Below, one piece after another: positions 26,902-36,454 of a stretch of 64,000 bases of DNA. Made by a program: the position numbers and the translations under genes. The notes beneath the pieces are model-generated. The model was not told the DNA's origin. It did not search any database and saw only the letters and a program-made list of their open reading frames with translations. Source of the DNA: an uncultured Lachnospiraceae bacterium (GTDB lineage Bacteria; Bacillota; Clostridia; Lachnospirales; Lachnospiraceae); NCBI GenBank assembly GCA_902778165.1, contig CACYWQ010000004.1, forward strand, positions 1 through 64,000, in the 5' to 3' direction. Numbering within the stretch: the first letter of the stretch is position 1; each line of letters starts with the position of its first letter.

Positions 26902-28335
26902 ATGGGTACGGATAGTTATATCAGTCCGCTGTCGGAGAGATATGCGAGCAAAGAGATGCAGCATCTGTTCTCTCAGGATAAGAAATTCCGCACATGGAGG
27001 CGCTTATGGGTTGCGCTGGCTGAGACTGAGAAAGAGCTTGGCCTTGACATAACGGATGAGCAGATTGAGGAACTTAAGAGTCATCTGGATGACATCAATT
27101 ATGATGTAGCCAAAGCAAGAGAGAAGGAAGTACGTCATGATGTAATGAGTCATGTATATGCATATGGTGTGCAGTGTCCCAAGGCCAAAGGCATAATCCA
27201 CCTTGGTGCAACAAGCTGCTATGTCGGTGATAATACGGATATTATTATTATGACTGAGGCTCTTAGGCTTGTGAAACGTAAGTTGTTAAATGTCATTAAC
27301 GAACTTGCGAATTTTGCGGATAAGTATAAATTTCAGCCGACGCTTGCATTTACTCATTTCCAGCCTGCTCAGCCTACTACGGTGGGCAAAAGAGCGAGCC
27401 TTTGGCTTAATGAATTTGTCATGGACTATGAGGATGTATGTTACGTACTCTCTACAATGAAGTTGCTTGGAAGCAAGGGTACCACGGGTACACAGGCTTC
27501 GTTCCTTGAACTCTTTGACGGAGATGAAGATAAGATAGATAAGATTGATCCCATGATCGCCAAGAAGATGGGATTTGATTCGGTGGTTCCCGTATCAGGA
27601 CAGACTTATTCACGTAAGATGGATACAAGAGTACTTAATGTGCTTGCGGGTATTGCCGCTTCTGCAACCAAGATGAGTAATGATATCAGACTCTTGCAGC
27701 ATCTTAAGGAAGTTGAGGAACCGTTTGAGAAGAATCAGATAGGCTCTTCAGCTATGGCGTATAAGCGTAATCCCATGAGAAGCGAGAGAATTGCTTCGCT
27801 TAGCAGATATGTGATATGTGATGCGCTTAATCCCGCTATAACATCAGCTACACAGTGGTTTGAGAGAACACTGGATGATTCGGCAAATAAGAGACTTGCA
27901 GTTCCCGAGGGCTTCCTTGCCATAGACGGTATACTTGATCTGTGTATCAACGTTGTGGACGGACTTGTGGTATATCCCAAGGTTATTGAGAAGCATATGC
28001 TTGCGGAACTTCCCTTCATGGCTACCGAGAACATAATGATGGATGCGGTTAAGGCCGGCGGAGACAGACAGGAATTGCATGAGAAGATCCGTACACTGTC
28101 TATGCAGGCAGGTAAAGCCGTCAAAGAAGAGGGTGCAGATAATAATCTGTTAGAGCTTATTGCTGCAGATGATGCGTTCGGATTAAGCATAGAGGAGCTT
28201 AAGGAGACCATGAAGCCTGAGAAGTATACAGGAAGAAGTGCAAGGCAGGTTGAGGTATTCTTAAGGGATGTAGTAAGACCAATACTTGATGAGAACAAAG
28301 ACAGCCTCGGATTAAGTGCCGAGATCAACGTATAG
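26902..28335 (+). CDS. purB: Adenylosuccinate lyase
   Basis: It splits SAICAR to AICAR and adenylosuccinate to AMP, so it serves two steps of purine synthesis. The 477 residues include SPLSERYASKEM at the N-terminus, HLGATSCYVGDNTD (the catalytic His loop), and the fumarase-superfamily signature GSSAMAYKRNPM with its catalytic serine. The length matches the longer, eukaryote-like PurB group. AGGAGG lies just before ATG 26902, two bases after the transporter ATPase stop. Confidence 0.96.
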   Translation: MGTDSYISPLSERYASKEMQHLFSQDKKFRTWRRLWVALAETEKELGLDITDEQIEELKSHLDDINYDVAKAREKEVRHDVMSHVYAYGVQCPKAKGIIHLGATSCYVGDNTDIIIMTEALRLVKRKLLNVINELANFADKYKFQPTLAFTHFQPAQPTTVGKRASLWLNEFVMDYEDVCYVLSTMKLLGSKGTTGTQASFLELFDGDEDKIDKIDPMIAKKMGFDSVVPVSGQTYSRKMDTRVLNVLAGIAASATKMSNDIRLLQHLKEVEEPFEKNQIGSSAMAYKRNPMRSERIASLSRYVICDALNPAITSATQWFERTLDDSANKRLAVPEGFLAIDGILDLCINVVDGLVVYPKVIEKHMLAELPFMATENIMMDAVKAGGDRQELHEKIRTLSMQAGKAVKEEGADNNLLELIAADDAFGLSIEELKETMKPEKYTGRSARQVEVFLRDVVRPILDENKDSLGLSAEINV

Positions 28336-28395
28336 AAATGTATTGTGCCTGTATTAATATGATGCGGGTTGAGTGTAACGGAGGTGTATTAACAA

Positions 28396-29688
28396 ATGGT
28401 TAAAGCTGTAGTAGGAGCCAATTGGGGCGACGAAGGTAAGGGTAAGATAACGGATATGTTGGCTGCTAAGGCCGATATTATTGTAAGATTCCAGGGAGGA
28501 GCAAATGCAGGGCATACAATAGTCAATGACTACGGTAAGTTTGCGCTTCATACTCTGCCAAGCGGTGTTTTCTATAATCATACAACAAGTATTATAGGTA
28601 ACGGTGTAGCGCTTAACATTCCTATTCTTATCGGTGAGATTAAGTCCATCGTAGATAAGGGTGTTCCGGCTCCCAAGATTTTAGTATCCGACAGGGCTCA
28701 GATTGTTATGCCGTATCACATCCTGCTTGACCAGTATGAAGAAGAGAGGCTTGCCGGTAAGTCATTTGGTTCAACCAAATCAGGTATTGCACCTTTCTAT
28801 TCTGATAAGTATGCCAAGATCGGTTTCCAGGTAAGCGAATTGTTCGACGAAGAGATTCTTAAGGAGAAGGTAGACAGAGTCTGCGATATTAAGAATGTAT
28901 TGTTCGAGCATATGTATCATAAGGACAAGATAGATAAGGGTGAGCTTCTTAATACTCTTCATGAGTACAGAGATATGATAGCTCCTTATGTTTGTGATAC
29001 TGCATTATATATTGATAAGGCTCTTAAAGAAGGCAAGACAGTGCTTCTTGAGGGGCAGCTGGGTACTTTAAAGGATCCCGACCACGGTATATACCCCATG
29101 GTTACATCTTCATCAACACTTGCCGCATACGGAGCAATCGGAGCAGGTATAGCGCCTTATGATATTAAGCAGATAATCACCGTATGTAAGGCATACTCTT
29201 CAGCTGTAGGTGCTGGAGCATTTGTATCGGAGATATTCGGAGATGAGGCAGATGAACTCAGAAGACGCGGAGGCGACGGCGGTGAATACGGCGCAACAAC
29301 AGGAAGACCCAGAAGAATGGGGTGGTTTGACTGCGTTGCCAGCAAGTACGGTTGCCGTATGCAGGGAACAACAGATGTAGCTTTCACGGTACTTGATGTA
29401 TTAGGATATCTGGATGAGATTCCGGTGTGTGTAGGATATGAGATAGACGGAGAAGTCACCAAGGAATTCCCTGTTACAAGACTGCTTGAGAAGGCTAAGC
29501 CTGTACTTAAGAAGCTTCCCGGATGGAAGTGCGATATCAGAGGCATCAAAAACTACGAGGAACTTCCCGCAGAGTGTCGTGCATATATAGAGTTTATTGA
29601 AGATGAGATCGGCTATCCCATTACCATGGTATCAAACGGCCCCAGCAGAGACGATATAATATACAGAAAGAGTAAATACAGCAAATGA
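28396..29688 (+). CDS. purA: Adenylosuccinate synthetase
   Basis: It makes adenylosuccinate from IMP, aspartate and GTP. The 430 residues start MVKAVVGANWGDEGKGK, the GTP P-loop with its catalytic Asp, followed by GGANAGHTI with the catalytic His. RRRGGDGGEYGATTGRPRR carries the aspartate-binding loop. GGAGG sits 11 bases upstream of ATG 28396. Together with purB it gives the IMP-to-AMP branch. The stop overlaps the HAD gene by ATGA. Confidence 0.97.
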   Translation: MVKAVVGANWGDEGKGKITDMLAAKADIIVRFQGGANAGHTIVNDYGKFALHTLPSGVFYNHTTSIIGNGVALNIPILIGEIKSIVDKGVPAPKILVSDRAQIVMPYHILLDQYEEERLAGKSFGSTKSGIAPFYSDKYAKIGFQVSELFDEEILKEKVDRVCDIKNVLFEHMYHKDKIDKGELLNTLHEYRDMIAPYVCDTALYIDKALKEGKTVLLEGQLGTLKDPDHGIYPMVTSSSTLAAYGAIGAGIAPYDIKQIITVCKAYSSAVGAGAFVSEIFGDEADELRRRGGDGGEYGATTGRPRRMGWFDCVASKYGCRMQGTTDVAFTVLDVLGYLDEIPVCVGYEIDGEVTKEFPVTRLLEKAKPVLKKLPGWKCDIRGIKNYEELPAECRAYIEFIEDEIGYPITMVSNGPSRDDIIYRKSKYSK

Positions 29689-30290
29689 TAGATACTGTAG
29701 TCTTTGATGTAGGCAATGTGCTTACCAGCTTCGGATGGAAGGATTTCATAAAATCGTTCGGTTATTCGGAAGATGTCACCGAAAGAATCGGCAAAGCCAC
29801 AATAGAAGGGCGATATTGGAATGAATATGACAGGGGTGTCATGACAAATGACGAGATTGTCAACAATTTCGTAAGCCTTGATAAAGACTTAGAAAATGAG
29901 ATTCGGACCACTATGAAGTGTTTCACCGGGATACTTAAGCCGGTTGATTATGCCATACCTTGGATAGGCGAACTTAAGAACAGAGGATTACGCGTGTTAT
30001 TCCTGTCTAATTTCTCCGAAAGAGCTTTTAATGAGTGTCAGGATGCGCTGGGATTTCTTGATTACGTTGATGGGGGTATTTTCTCATACCGGGTAGGGCT
30101 TATCAAACCCGATCCTGCCATTTATCGTAAACTAATTGAGACTTATGCACTAACGCCTCAAAATTGTGTATTCATAGACGATCTTAAAGATAATGTGGCA
30201 GCTGCATCGGCGATTGGCTTTAATACCATACTTTTTGAAGAATACAATCAGGCACGTGCTGAACTGAAACAGTTGTTAATAATGCACTAA
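29685..30290 (+). CDS. HAD-superfamily phosphatase (YihX-like)
   Basis: A 201-residue HAD hydrolase. Motif I is FDVGNVL, the DxGNV variant found in YihX-like sugar phosphatases, in which Asn replaces the second Asp. Motif II is LSNFS, motif III has Lys in GLIKPDP, and motif IV is FIDDLKDN. The four-helix cap lies between motifs I and II. It is translationally coupled to purA (ATGA) and ends in a terminator. The natural substrate is unknown; a nucleotide or sugar phosphate is likely. Confidence 0.88.
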   Translation: MIDTVVFDVGNVLTSFGWKDFIKSFGYSEDVTERIGKATIEGRYWNEYDRGVMTNDEIVNNFVSLDKDLENEIRTTMKCFTGILKPVDYAIPWIGELKNRGLRVLFLSNFSERAFNECQDALGFLDYVDGGIFSYRVGLIKPDPAIYRKLIETYALTPQNCVFIDDLKDNVAAASAIGFNTILFEEYNQARAELKQLLIMH

Positions 30291-30305
30291 CTATATCAAA
30301 ATAGT

Positions 30306-30338
30306 ATAACACCACAATATTTTGTGGTGTTATTTTTA
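30306..30338 (+). terminator. Terminator after purA-HAD
   Basis: A 12-bp stem (centre AACACCACAA / TTGTGGTGTT) with a TATT loop, followed by TTTTTAT. Confidence 0.92.
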
Positions 30339-30382
30339 TATTCGCCTGAAATGGCGCAAAATAGGGATTTACAGGCATTCTC

Positions 30383-30400
30383 ATAGTACATTGGTACTAT
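30383..30400. promoter_or_regulatory. 18-base dyad upstream of the GGDEF/EAL gene
   Basis: ATAGTAC and GTACTAT are exact complements around ATTG. It is followed by a possible -10 (TAAAAT 30405-30410) without a clear -35. Operator function is only a possibility. Confidence 0.3.
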
Positions 30401-30462
30401 AGCATAAAATAGCAGGTTATGTTAATATCATTGCGGAAGTTATATAAGGTATACGGTGGATT

Positions 30463-33400
30463 ATGAATTTTCATTCCAAAAGATTCATTTTAAAGACGGG
30501 ATTATCCGAGACAGCCAGGGTGGACAGGGTTGTCCTGCTTTGTTACGCGTTTTGTGCTCTGGTACTATCCTTTTTAGGTGAATCCCATGTATACGGTTTT
30601 TCTGATTTAACTGCAGCGAGAAATTTGATTTCGGTTCTATTCTACGTCTTATTGTGGTTACCTATCTTAGTTTGTAAGGTGTTCTTCTACCGGATGCAGA
30701 AAGGTTTCCTATCTATAAGACGTGTTTTATTTTCACTGTTCCTTTTGTTCTATGCATTTCTCCTTACTACCAATCCCAATTTTGAATGTGCATATGTAGC
30801 AATACCGTTCTCAATCCTTACGATTGCTTACAGCAGTACGAGGCTTACTGTTTCTGTTACATTCTATAGTGTTATGATGTCGGGAGTATATGCGGTTATT
30901 CCTTATGTTTCCGGTGATAGCGATTTGGCAAAGCACAGAGCCTATGCATTTATCATAATCTTATCGGTAGCCTTATTCCTTAATCAAATGACATATTTGA
31001 TTGAACAGAAGCAGTACCGAAAGAGAGTGGAACTTGAAACGGAACGTAACAGACTTAAGTCGTTTGTATCTGTAGGTATTAAGCGCATATTTGAGTATGA
31101 CGTCAAGGAAGATCTGTTTATGACGGCCGGAAGCAGAGACGGCAATTACGGTGAAGAGAAATATATTGAGAACTTCCGTGAGAACGTCAAGAAATTAAGA
31201 TATGTATTATATGCCGATTGGGACAGATTCGATGATTTTATCGCAGACTGTGACAGAGGCGAAGATTTAATAAAAAGACAGCTCCGTTTAAGAGACAGAA
31301 ATGCGGATTATAAGTGGTATTCCATCAAAGCCCGTTCGGTTAAGGATGAAAATGGTAATGTTCTTAAGGTTGTCGGTGTTATGGAGAATATCGATGAACT
31401 TAAGCGTATGGAGATAAGACAGGCGGATGAGAATATGAGAGATCCGCTTACCAAATTATATCGCAAAGATTATGCAAGAGAACTTATTGAAGACTTCTTA
31501 AGATTCCAGGCAGATAACGATAATCCTGAATTTGCCGGAATCCTGGCTATAGATATTGATAACTTCGACATTCTCTGTGACAGAATGGGTAAGGCATTCG
31601 GTGATGAGATTCTTAAGAATATAGCATCGGATCTGGATGAAATATTCTATCCCACTGATGTACTTGGAAGAGTGGGCGGAGACGAGTTCGTTATATTAAT
31701 GAAGAATATCGTTGACGTTCGTGATATAGATAAGAAGATCAGAGAGATACAGAGAGTTATTAATCATACCTATGTCGGTGAGAATGTCAGCTTCGGATCT
31801 ACGGTGGGCATAGGAGCTTCGGTATATCCTACGGACGGCGAAGATTTCGATACATTGTTTGACAGAGCGGAGAAAGCACTCTTCCATGCTAAGAGTGCCG
31901 GTAAGAATTGCTACGGCTTCTATCTGGCATCCAAGGAAGATGTATATAACGAGTATCCGATTGAAGAAAGAAGAGAAAGAATCGCAAGACTTGATAAGGA
32001 GTCAATGGATTCCGGTAATGCATCCGATTCGCTTATAGAACTTGCATTTAAGTTAATAGATGAATCCAAGGATACGGACAGCGCAATCAATCTGCTTATT
32101 CGCCAAGTAGCAAGACAGATGGGCCTTGGCGGTATCAGAATTAAGTCGCGCGTCGGTAAGGAATTCAGAACAGCCAATATGTATCAGTGCTGTATGGTTC
32201 CGGATATGGGATTTGATGATGCGGATATGTCATATACCTTCGATCAATGGACGGATATGCTCGATGAATACAGATCAAATAACAATCTGATAGTATGCGA
32301 CAGCGTAATGGATATTGAGAATCCGGTGACAAGGCAGCTTATGTTGGTATCGGGTGCCAGGTCGTATGTTGGTTGTGCGTTCATGGATAAGGGTGAATTT
32401 GCGGGAAGTATCGATTTCGTAGACTTCTCAGGCCCAAGAGCATGGACTAAGAATGATCTTACAACAATCAGAGCCGTAACTAATGTGGTATCTTCATATC
32501 TGCTTAAGATGAAGGCATATGAGGATGCTTCAGATACAATCGAAAGACTTACCGGATATGACAGCATAACCGGACTTATGACTTATGAGAAGTTCATAAC
32601 GATGGTAGGAGAGTATATAGAGAATGCTCCTCATGGTGATTACGCCATGGTATATATGGACTTCAGTAATTTCAAGTATGTCAATGAGACATACGGATAC
32701 GAGACCGGTGATAAGATACTTAGAGAACTTGTTACCGAGGCAGCAGGATACGGAGATTATTACGTTTACGGAAGCCGTGTATTCTCGGATAATATTGTTA
32801 TGCTTGCCAAGACCGGAAGTAGGAGTGAGGAAGAGATTGTGGCTGCATTCGAAAGAGCCAGCAAGGTATTTTCGGACAGAATGCAGAAGGATTATATAGA
32901 CAGCAAGTTAATTCTCGATATAGGTGTTTGTACATTCGAGATTTGCGGTCGTCCCGTACCGCTTAAGAGCATTATTTCCAATGCTAATATGGCGCGTAAG
33001 AAAGCCAAGCTTCCGGATAGTCCCAGGTGTATCGTTTACGATGAGACAATGGGTGCGGAAGTCAGAGCAGAAGTGGCTTACGCCAATGACATGGAAGATG
33101 CCTTCAGAAATCATGAATTTGTCGTATATATGCAGCCTAAGGTTGATTTGCAGACCAATGAAATTGAGGGTGCTGAGGCGCTTATCAGATGGAAGAAGCA
33201 GGACGGAACCCTTATATTCCCTAATGACTTTATTCCTGTATTTGAGAAGAACAAGAGTATCACACTGCTTGATTACTATGTATATGATGAGGTTTGCAAG
33301 TACTTAAGACGCAGAATGGATGAAGGCAAGAGAATAGTCAGGGTATCTGTCAATGTATCGCGTGTTCATCTGTATTCAATCAATGAACTTGTAAGTTATG

Positions 33401-33837
33401 TGAGGTCATTGCTTGTTAAATACGAGATTCCGCCGCAGTACCTTGAATTTGAGCTTACAGAGACCGTATTTACCGATAAGGTGGATGATACCATCTTACT
33501 TATGAATAAATTAAGGGATATCGGCGTTAAGGTATCCATGGATGATTTCGGATCGGGTTATTCATCGCTTAACGTACTTACTAAACTTCCGCTTGATGTA
33601 CTTAAGCTTGATAAGGATTTCCTTGATGATTTTGATAACGATCCAGATGAGAAGATTATTATTCCCAGTGTTATCGATATGGCCAAGAAACTTAATCTTC
33701 GCGTAGTATGTGAGGGCGTAGAGACTAAGGAACAGGTAGGCTTCTTACGTGAAGTCGGATGCGATTATGCGCAGGGTTACTTCTATTCTAAGCCTATAAC
33801 ACAGGAACAGTTCGATGAATTGCTTGAAGTCGTGTAA
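30463..33837 (+). CDS. Membrane c-di-GMP protein with two GGDEF domains and one EAL domain
   Basis: An 1124-residue protein. The N-terminal ~185 residues hold about six membrane helices. A PAS-like domain (about 200-320, WYSIKARSVKDENGNVLKVVGV) follows. The first GGDEF domain (about 325-490) has an intact RVGGDEF near residue 405, but the inhibitory RxxD site reads YPTD. A GAF-like region is at about 515-690. The second GGDEF-like domain (about 695-855) is degenerate, with SRVFSDN at the active-site turn. The EAL domain (about 865-1124) keeps GAEALIRW, ELTETVF, DDFGSGYSS, KLDKDFL and EGVET, so it should hydrolyse c-di-GMP. It is monocistronic. It could both make and break the messenger, with PAS, GAF and membrane parts sensing signals. 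Confidence 0.93.
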   Translation: MNFHSKRFILKTGLSETARVDRVVLLCYAFCALVLSFLGESHVYGFSDLTAARNLISVLFYVLLWLPILVCKVFFYRMQKGFLSIRRVLFSLFLLFYAFLLTTNPNFECAYVAIPFSILTIAYSSTRLTVSVTFYSVMMSGVYAVIPYVSGDSDLAKHRAYAFIIILSVALFLNQMTYLIEQKQYRKRVELETERNRLKSFVSVGIKRIFEYDVKEDLFMTAGSRDGNYGEEKYIENFRENVKKLRYVLYADWDRFDDFIADCDRGEDLIKRQLRLRDRNADYKWYSIKARSVKDENGNVLKVVGVMENIDELKRMEIRQADENMRDPLTKLYRKDYARELIEDFLRFQADNDNPEFAGILAIDIDNFDILCDRMGKAFGDEILKNIASDLDEIFYPTDVLGRVGGDEFVILMKNIVDVRDIDKKIREIQRVINHTYVGENVSFGSTVGIGASVYPTDGEDFDTLFDRAEKALFHAKSAGKNCYGFYLASKEDVYNEYPIEERRERIARLDKESMDSGNASDSLIELAFKLIDESKDTDSAINLLIRQVARQMGLGGIRIKSRVGKEFRTANMYQCCMVPDMGFDDADMSYTFDQWTDMLDEYRSNNNLIVCDSVMDIENPVTRQLMLVSGARSYVGCAFMDKGEFAGSIDFVDFSGPRAWTKNDLTTIRAVTNVVSSYLLKMKAYEDASDTIERLTGYDSITGLMTYEKFITMVGEYIENAPHGDYAMVYMDFSNFKYVNETYGYETGDKILRELVTEAAGYGDYYVYGSRVFSDNIVMLAKTGSRSEEEIVAAFERASKVFSDRMQKDYIDSKLILDIGVCTFEICGRPVPLKSIISNANMARKKAKLPDSPRCIVYDETMGAEVRAEVAYANDMEDAFRNHEFVVYMQPKVDLQTNEIEGAEALIRWKKQDGTLIFPNDFIPVFEKNKSITLLDYYVYDEVCKYLRRRMDEGKRIVRVSVNVSRVHLYSINELVSYVRSLLVKYEIPPQYLEFELTETVFTDKVDDTILLMNKLRDIGVKVSMDDFGSGYSSLNVLTKLPLDVLKLDKDFLDDFDNDPDEKIIIPSVIDMAKKLNLRVVCEGVETKEQVGFLREVGCDYAQGYFYSKPITQEQFDELLEVV

Positions 33838-33862
33838 GTAGTATTTAAAACCACCAAATATA

Positions 33863-33905
33863 GTAATGCGAATATATTTTAATTTTGTAGTCAAATTTGC
33901 ATTAC
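33863..33905. repeat. AT-rich dyad downstream of the GGDEF/EAL gene
   Basis: GTAATGCGAAT (33863-33873) and ATTTGCATTAC (33895-33905) pair over 11 positions with one G-U. There is no T tract. It may be part of a long 3' untranslated region. The remaining gap to 33990 is AT-rich with nothing else recognised. Confidence 0.3.
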
Positions 33906-33991
33906 CATTATCAGTGAATATGTGATATATTATTTCTTGGTTAGTAGAATAGATTATAAGCTATTTCCGAAAGAATTCCCCTTTTACACAG

Positions 33992-34025
33992 GAAAGTGGC
34001 GTAGGCTCCCACCTACGCCACTTTC
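33992..34025. terminator. Convergent terminator between GGDEF/EAL and SEC-C genes
   Basis: A perfect 14-bp stem (GAAAGTGGCGTAGG / CCTACGCCACTTTC) with a 6-base loop. On the plus strand a pyrimidine-rich TCTCTTTGTATTT follows. On the minus strand the tail is poor in T, so it mainly suits plus-strand transcription but may stop both. Confidence 0.85.
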
Positions 34026-34046
34026 TCTTTGTATTTGTTGATTTAC

Positions 34047-34565
34047 TTATTTGTTCTTACCGCAACACTTCTTATACTTCTTACCTGATCCGCAAGGGCA
34101 GGGATCGTTGGGGTATATCTTGGCTTCATTAACTACTGTTGTAGACTTCTTCTGCTCTTTGTACAGTTCTTTCTGACGCTCTTTGGTGAATATTTCATCC
34201 CACTGAGGAAGTCCGTATAACCAGTCGGCACCTGCAGCTACCATATTCTTATATAAGAGTTCTTTATCAAACTTAAGGGACACCTTGGTGTCCTCCGTCA
34301 TCTCTTCGATGGGATTGGGCTTAACAAGACTGTCATTGATTCCGTCTAAGAATCCTGTCATTATCTTAAGTTCTACACCGTATTTCTCAGCCAATTCCTT
34401 GACACTTCCCTTTACTTCTGTATCGGGATCTGCAAGAAGTGAAGCGTAGATATCCTTCTCTTTCTCAAAATAATCGGTCCAGAGTCTCTGAAGTGTTCCT
34501 TTATCGGTTGTTTCCGAATAGGCTTCGTCTCTCCAGCTTTCAAGTAATGTCTTAGCTTTAGCCAT
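34047..34565 (-). CDS. SEC-C zinc-binding motif protein
   Basis: A 172-residue soluble protein. The last ~22 residues form a SEC-C motif ([17 protein letters not shown]), the zinc-binding tail shared with SecA, which binds SecB or ribosomes there. The rest is charged and helical, with no match I recognise. It is the last gene of a minus-strand operon and starts three bases after the 74-residue membrane protein stop. Its role is unknown; such proteins are often taken to be protein-handling adaptors. Confidence 0.85.
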   Translation of the reverse strand: MAKAKTLLESWRDEAYSETTDKGTLQRLWTDYFEKEKDIYASLLADPDTEVKGSVKELAEKYGVELKIMTGFLDGINDSLVKPNPIEEMTEDTKVSLKFDKELLYKNMVAAGADWLYGLPQWDEIFTKERQKELYKEQKKSTTVVNEAKIYPNDPCPCGSGKKYKKCCGKNK

Positions 34566-34568
34566 GTG

Positions 34569-34793
34569 TTACTGACCTTCCTTTCTTCTTTCCATCATTC
34601 TGTCATACATATATATATTAATCCACAGAATCACCGGTATTATTATTGTTGCACCCAGGCAGGCGAAGAAATATCTCTGCCAGCCTGCGACATCTATTAT
34701 AGCAAAAATGAGAAGTAATAGATACATAAGTATCAAAACGATTGCTCCTATAATTGCAAGTATTCTCTTAAACTTATTTCTTTTAACTTCCAT
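34569..34793 (-). CDS. Small two-helix membrane protein
   Basis: A 74-residue protein with a basic N-terminus (MEVKRNKFKR), two hydrophobic helices (about 11-33 and 41-62) and a basic, charged C-terminus (DRMMERRKEGQ), predicting both ends in the cytoplasm. No family is recognised. It lies within the minus-strand operon, 20 bases after the DUF1667 gene, and is retained between functional genes, which supports it as real. Confidence 0.65.
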   Translation of the reverse strand: MEVKRNKFKRILAIIGAIVLILMYLLLLIFAIIDVAGWQRYFFACLGATIIIPVILWINIYMYDRMMERRKEGQ

Positions 34794-34813
34794 ATCAAAT
34801 CACCGATTATATA

Positions 34814-35182
34814 TTACATAGACCTTGAGGCTAATACATCAACACCAAGGTTACACACGTTACTTATGATCACATCACCTCTGTTAACAGGTGAATTAAC
34901 GCTTACATCTTTGAGGGCATTCATGACATCCGTCATTTTCTCTTTGGGTATTTCAGCTGAGAGAATAACGGGTAATCTGGCATATATACCGCCTTGTATT
35001 GCTACGGTTGAAGTTAACTGTCTCATGGGATGTGTCAGCTCGTTTCTGACGTATGTCTCGCCTCTGGGACAGAAATTACCGTCTATGGATACAATACCTC
35101 CTGATTCATCAAGCGTTGCAGTAACATCGCAACCTCTGGGGCAAACTATGCAAGTGTAAGTCTTGGTTACGTCTTTGGCCAT
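34814..35182 (-). CDS. DUF1667 protein (glycerol-3-phosphate oxidation partner)
   Basis: A 122-residue cysteine-containing protein. The N-terminal CIVCPRGCD and FCPRG motifs (Cys at about 11, 14, 18 and 38) are typical of DUF1667 and suggest an iron-sulfur or zinc site. In Clostridia, DUF1667 genes occur next to two FAD oxidoreductases annotated as a glycerol-3-phosphate dehydrogenase, exactly as here. It follows the oxidoreductase gene after two bases. An electron-transfer role is inferred. Confidence 0.88.
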   Translation of the reverse strand: MAKDVTKTYTCIVCPRGCDVTATLDESGGIVSIDGNFCPRGETYVRNELTHPMRQLTSTVAIQGGIYARLPVILSAEIPKEKMTDVMNALKDVSVNSPVNRGDVIISNVCNLGVDVLASRSM

Positions 35183-35184
35183 AT

Positions 35185-36444
35185 TTATTGCTCCTTAACG
35201 GATATCGTAAGATTCTGTGTACATCCGCTTAACTCATCACGGCTTATGGGGAATTTCTCCATTTCACTGGGGGCTATTCGCAACTTATTTATTTCCTTGA
35301 TCTGCCTATCGCCGCAACTAAGGACTATGCGGACGTTTCGTGCATTATATCCGACGCGGAGTTTAAGTTCCGTATTATCTTCCATGGCCTTGGTATCTAT
35401 ATATGTGGGAAGAACATAACTGACGCCTTCACCTGCGGTAATCTCAAGGCTTTTATCATGAGTCAACTCACCTTTGACATATTTTGCCGCCGACAATCCG
35501 GCTTCTTCGCCCTCAAGACTTACGAAATCAACGAGGTCGTGAACGTGCAAGCCGTTGCCGCAGGCAAAAATCCCCGGAACTGATGTCATCATATGTTCAT
35601 CGACAACCGCACCCTTGGTCTTGGGATGCAGTTTGATGCCGGCTTCTGTTGCGAGGGCAGTATCGGGAATAAGCCCTACTGACATAAGAAGAGTGTCTAC
35701 ATCAAAGTCAGTTTCGGTTCCCTGTATCGGATTAAGATTCTCATCTACTTTGCTTATTGTAATGCTGCTTAGACGATCATGCCCTTTGATATCGGTCACG
35801 GTATGACTCAAATACAAAGGAATATCAAAGTCATCAAGGCATTGCTTTATATTACGTGGTAATCCATTGGAATACGGCATGATTTCGGCTACACCAAGTA
35901 CCTTGGCACCCTCAAGTGTCATGCGCCTGGCCATTATCAGACCTATATCGCCGCTTCCCAAGATAAATACACGTCTTCCGACCATATATCCGTGCATATT
36001 GATATATTTCTGTGCAGTTCCGGCGGTCCATACTCCGCTTGGCCTAAAGCCCGGAGTAGCAATCGCGCCACGACTTCTTTCTCTGCATCCTGTGGCAAGA
36101 ATAACAGCTCCTGCCTTGATCGTGACATAGCCTTCACGTGGATTAACGTATGTTATGAGTCGGTCGGCGCTTAAATGAATGACGGTCGTTGATGTCTTAA
36201 CTTCCACATCGGTTGCATCAAGCATCTCAACCCACTTCTGTGCATATGCCGGACCGGCCAATTCTTCTTTAAATCTGTGTAATCCGAACCCGTTATGAAT
36301 GCATTGTAACAGAATTCCGCCAAGCTCCGCATCTTTCTCAAGCAGCAGAATATCCTTGCATCCGTTATTATATGCGCATACAGCAGCCGCTATACCGGCA
36401 CTTCCTCCGCCTATTATGACTATATCCTTAGTAATTACGCCCAT
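35185..36444 (-). CDS. NAD(P)/FAD-dependent oxidoreductase
   Basis: A 419-residue flavoprotein of the pyridine nucleotide-disulfide reductase fold. It has the FAD Rossmann motif IIGGGSAGIAAA near residue 10, a second NAD-binding site FILGSGDIGLIMARRM near 150, and a late FAD motif VPGIFACGNGLHVHD near 285. No redox-active CxxC disulfide is visible. It lies between the GlpA-like gene and DUF1667. By analogy with clostridial clusters it would pass electrons from the GlpA-like subunit to NAD or another carrier. Confidence 0.9.
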   Translation of the reverse strand: MGVITKDIVIIGGGSAGIAAAVCAYNNGCKDILLLEKDAELGGILLQCIHNGFGLHRFKEELAGPAYAQKWVEMLDATDVEVKTSTTVIHLSADRLITYVNPREGYVTIKAGAVILATGCRERSRGAIATPGFRPSGVWTAGTAQKYINMHGYMVGRRVFILGSGDIGLIMARRMTLEGAKVLGVAEIMPYSNGLPRNIKQCLDDFDIPLYLSHTVTDIKGHDRLSSITISKVDENLNPIQGTETDFDVDTLLMSVGLIPDTALATEAGIKLHPKTKGAVVDEHMMTSVPGIFACGNGLHVHDLVDFVSLEGEEAGLSAAKYVKGELTHDKSLEITAGEGVSYVLPTYIDTKAMEDNTELKLRVGYNARNVRIVLSCGDRQIKEINKLRIAPSEMEKFPISRDELSGCTQNLTISVKEQ

Positions 36445-36454
36445 GTACCTCTAC

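Noticed and set aside
27735-28328. 197-codon open frame on the minus strand inside purB
   Set aside because: Antisense shadow of purB with Ser/Leu-rich composition typical of reversed coding sequence.
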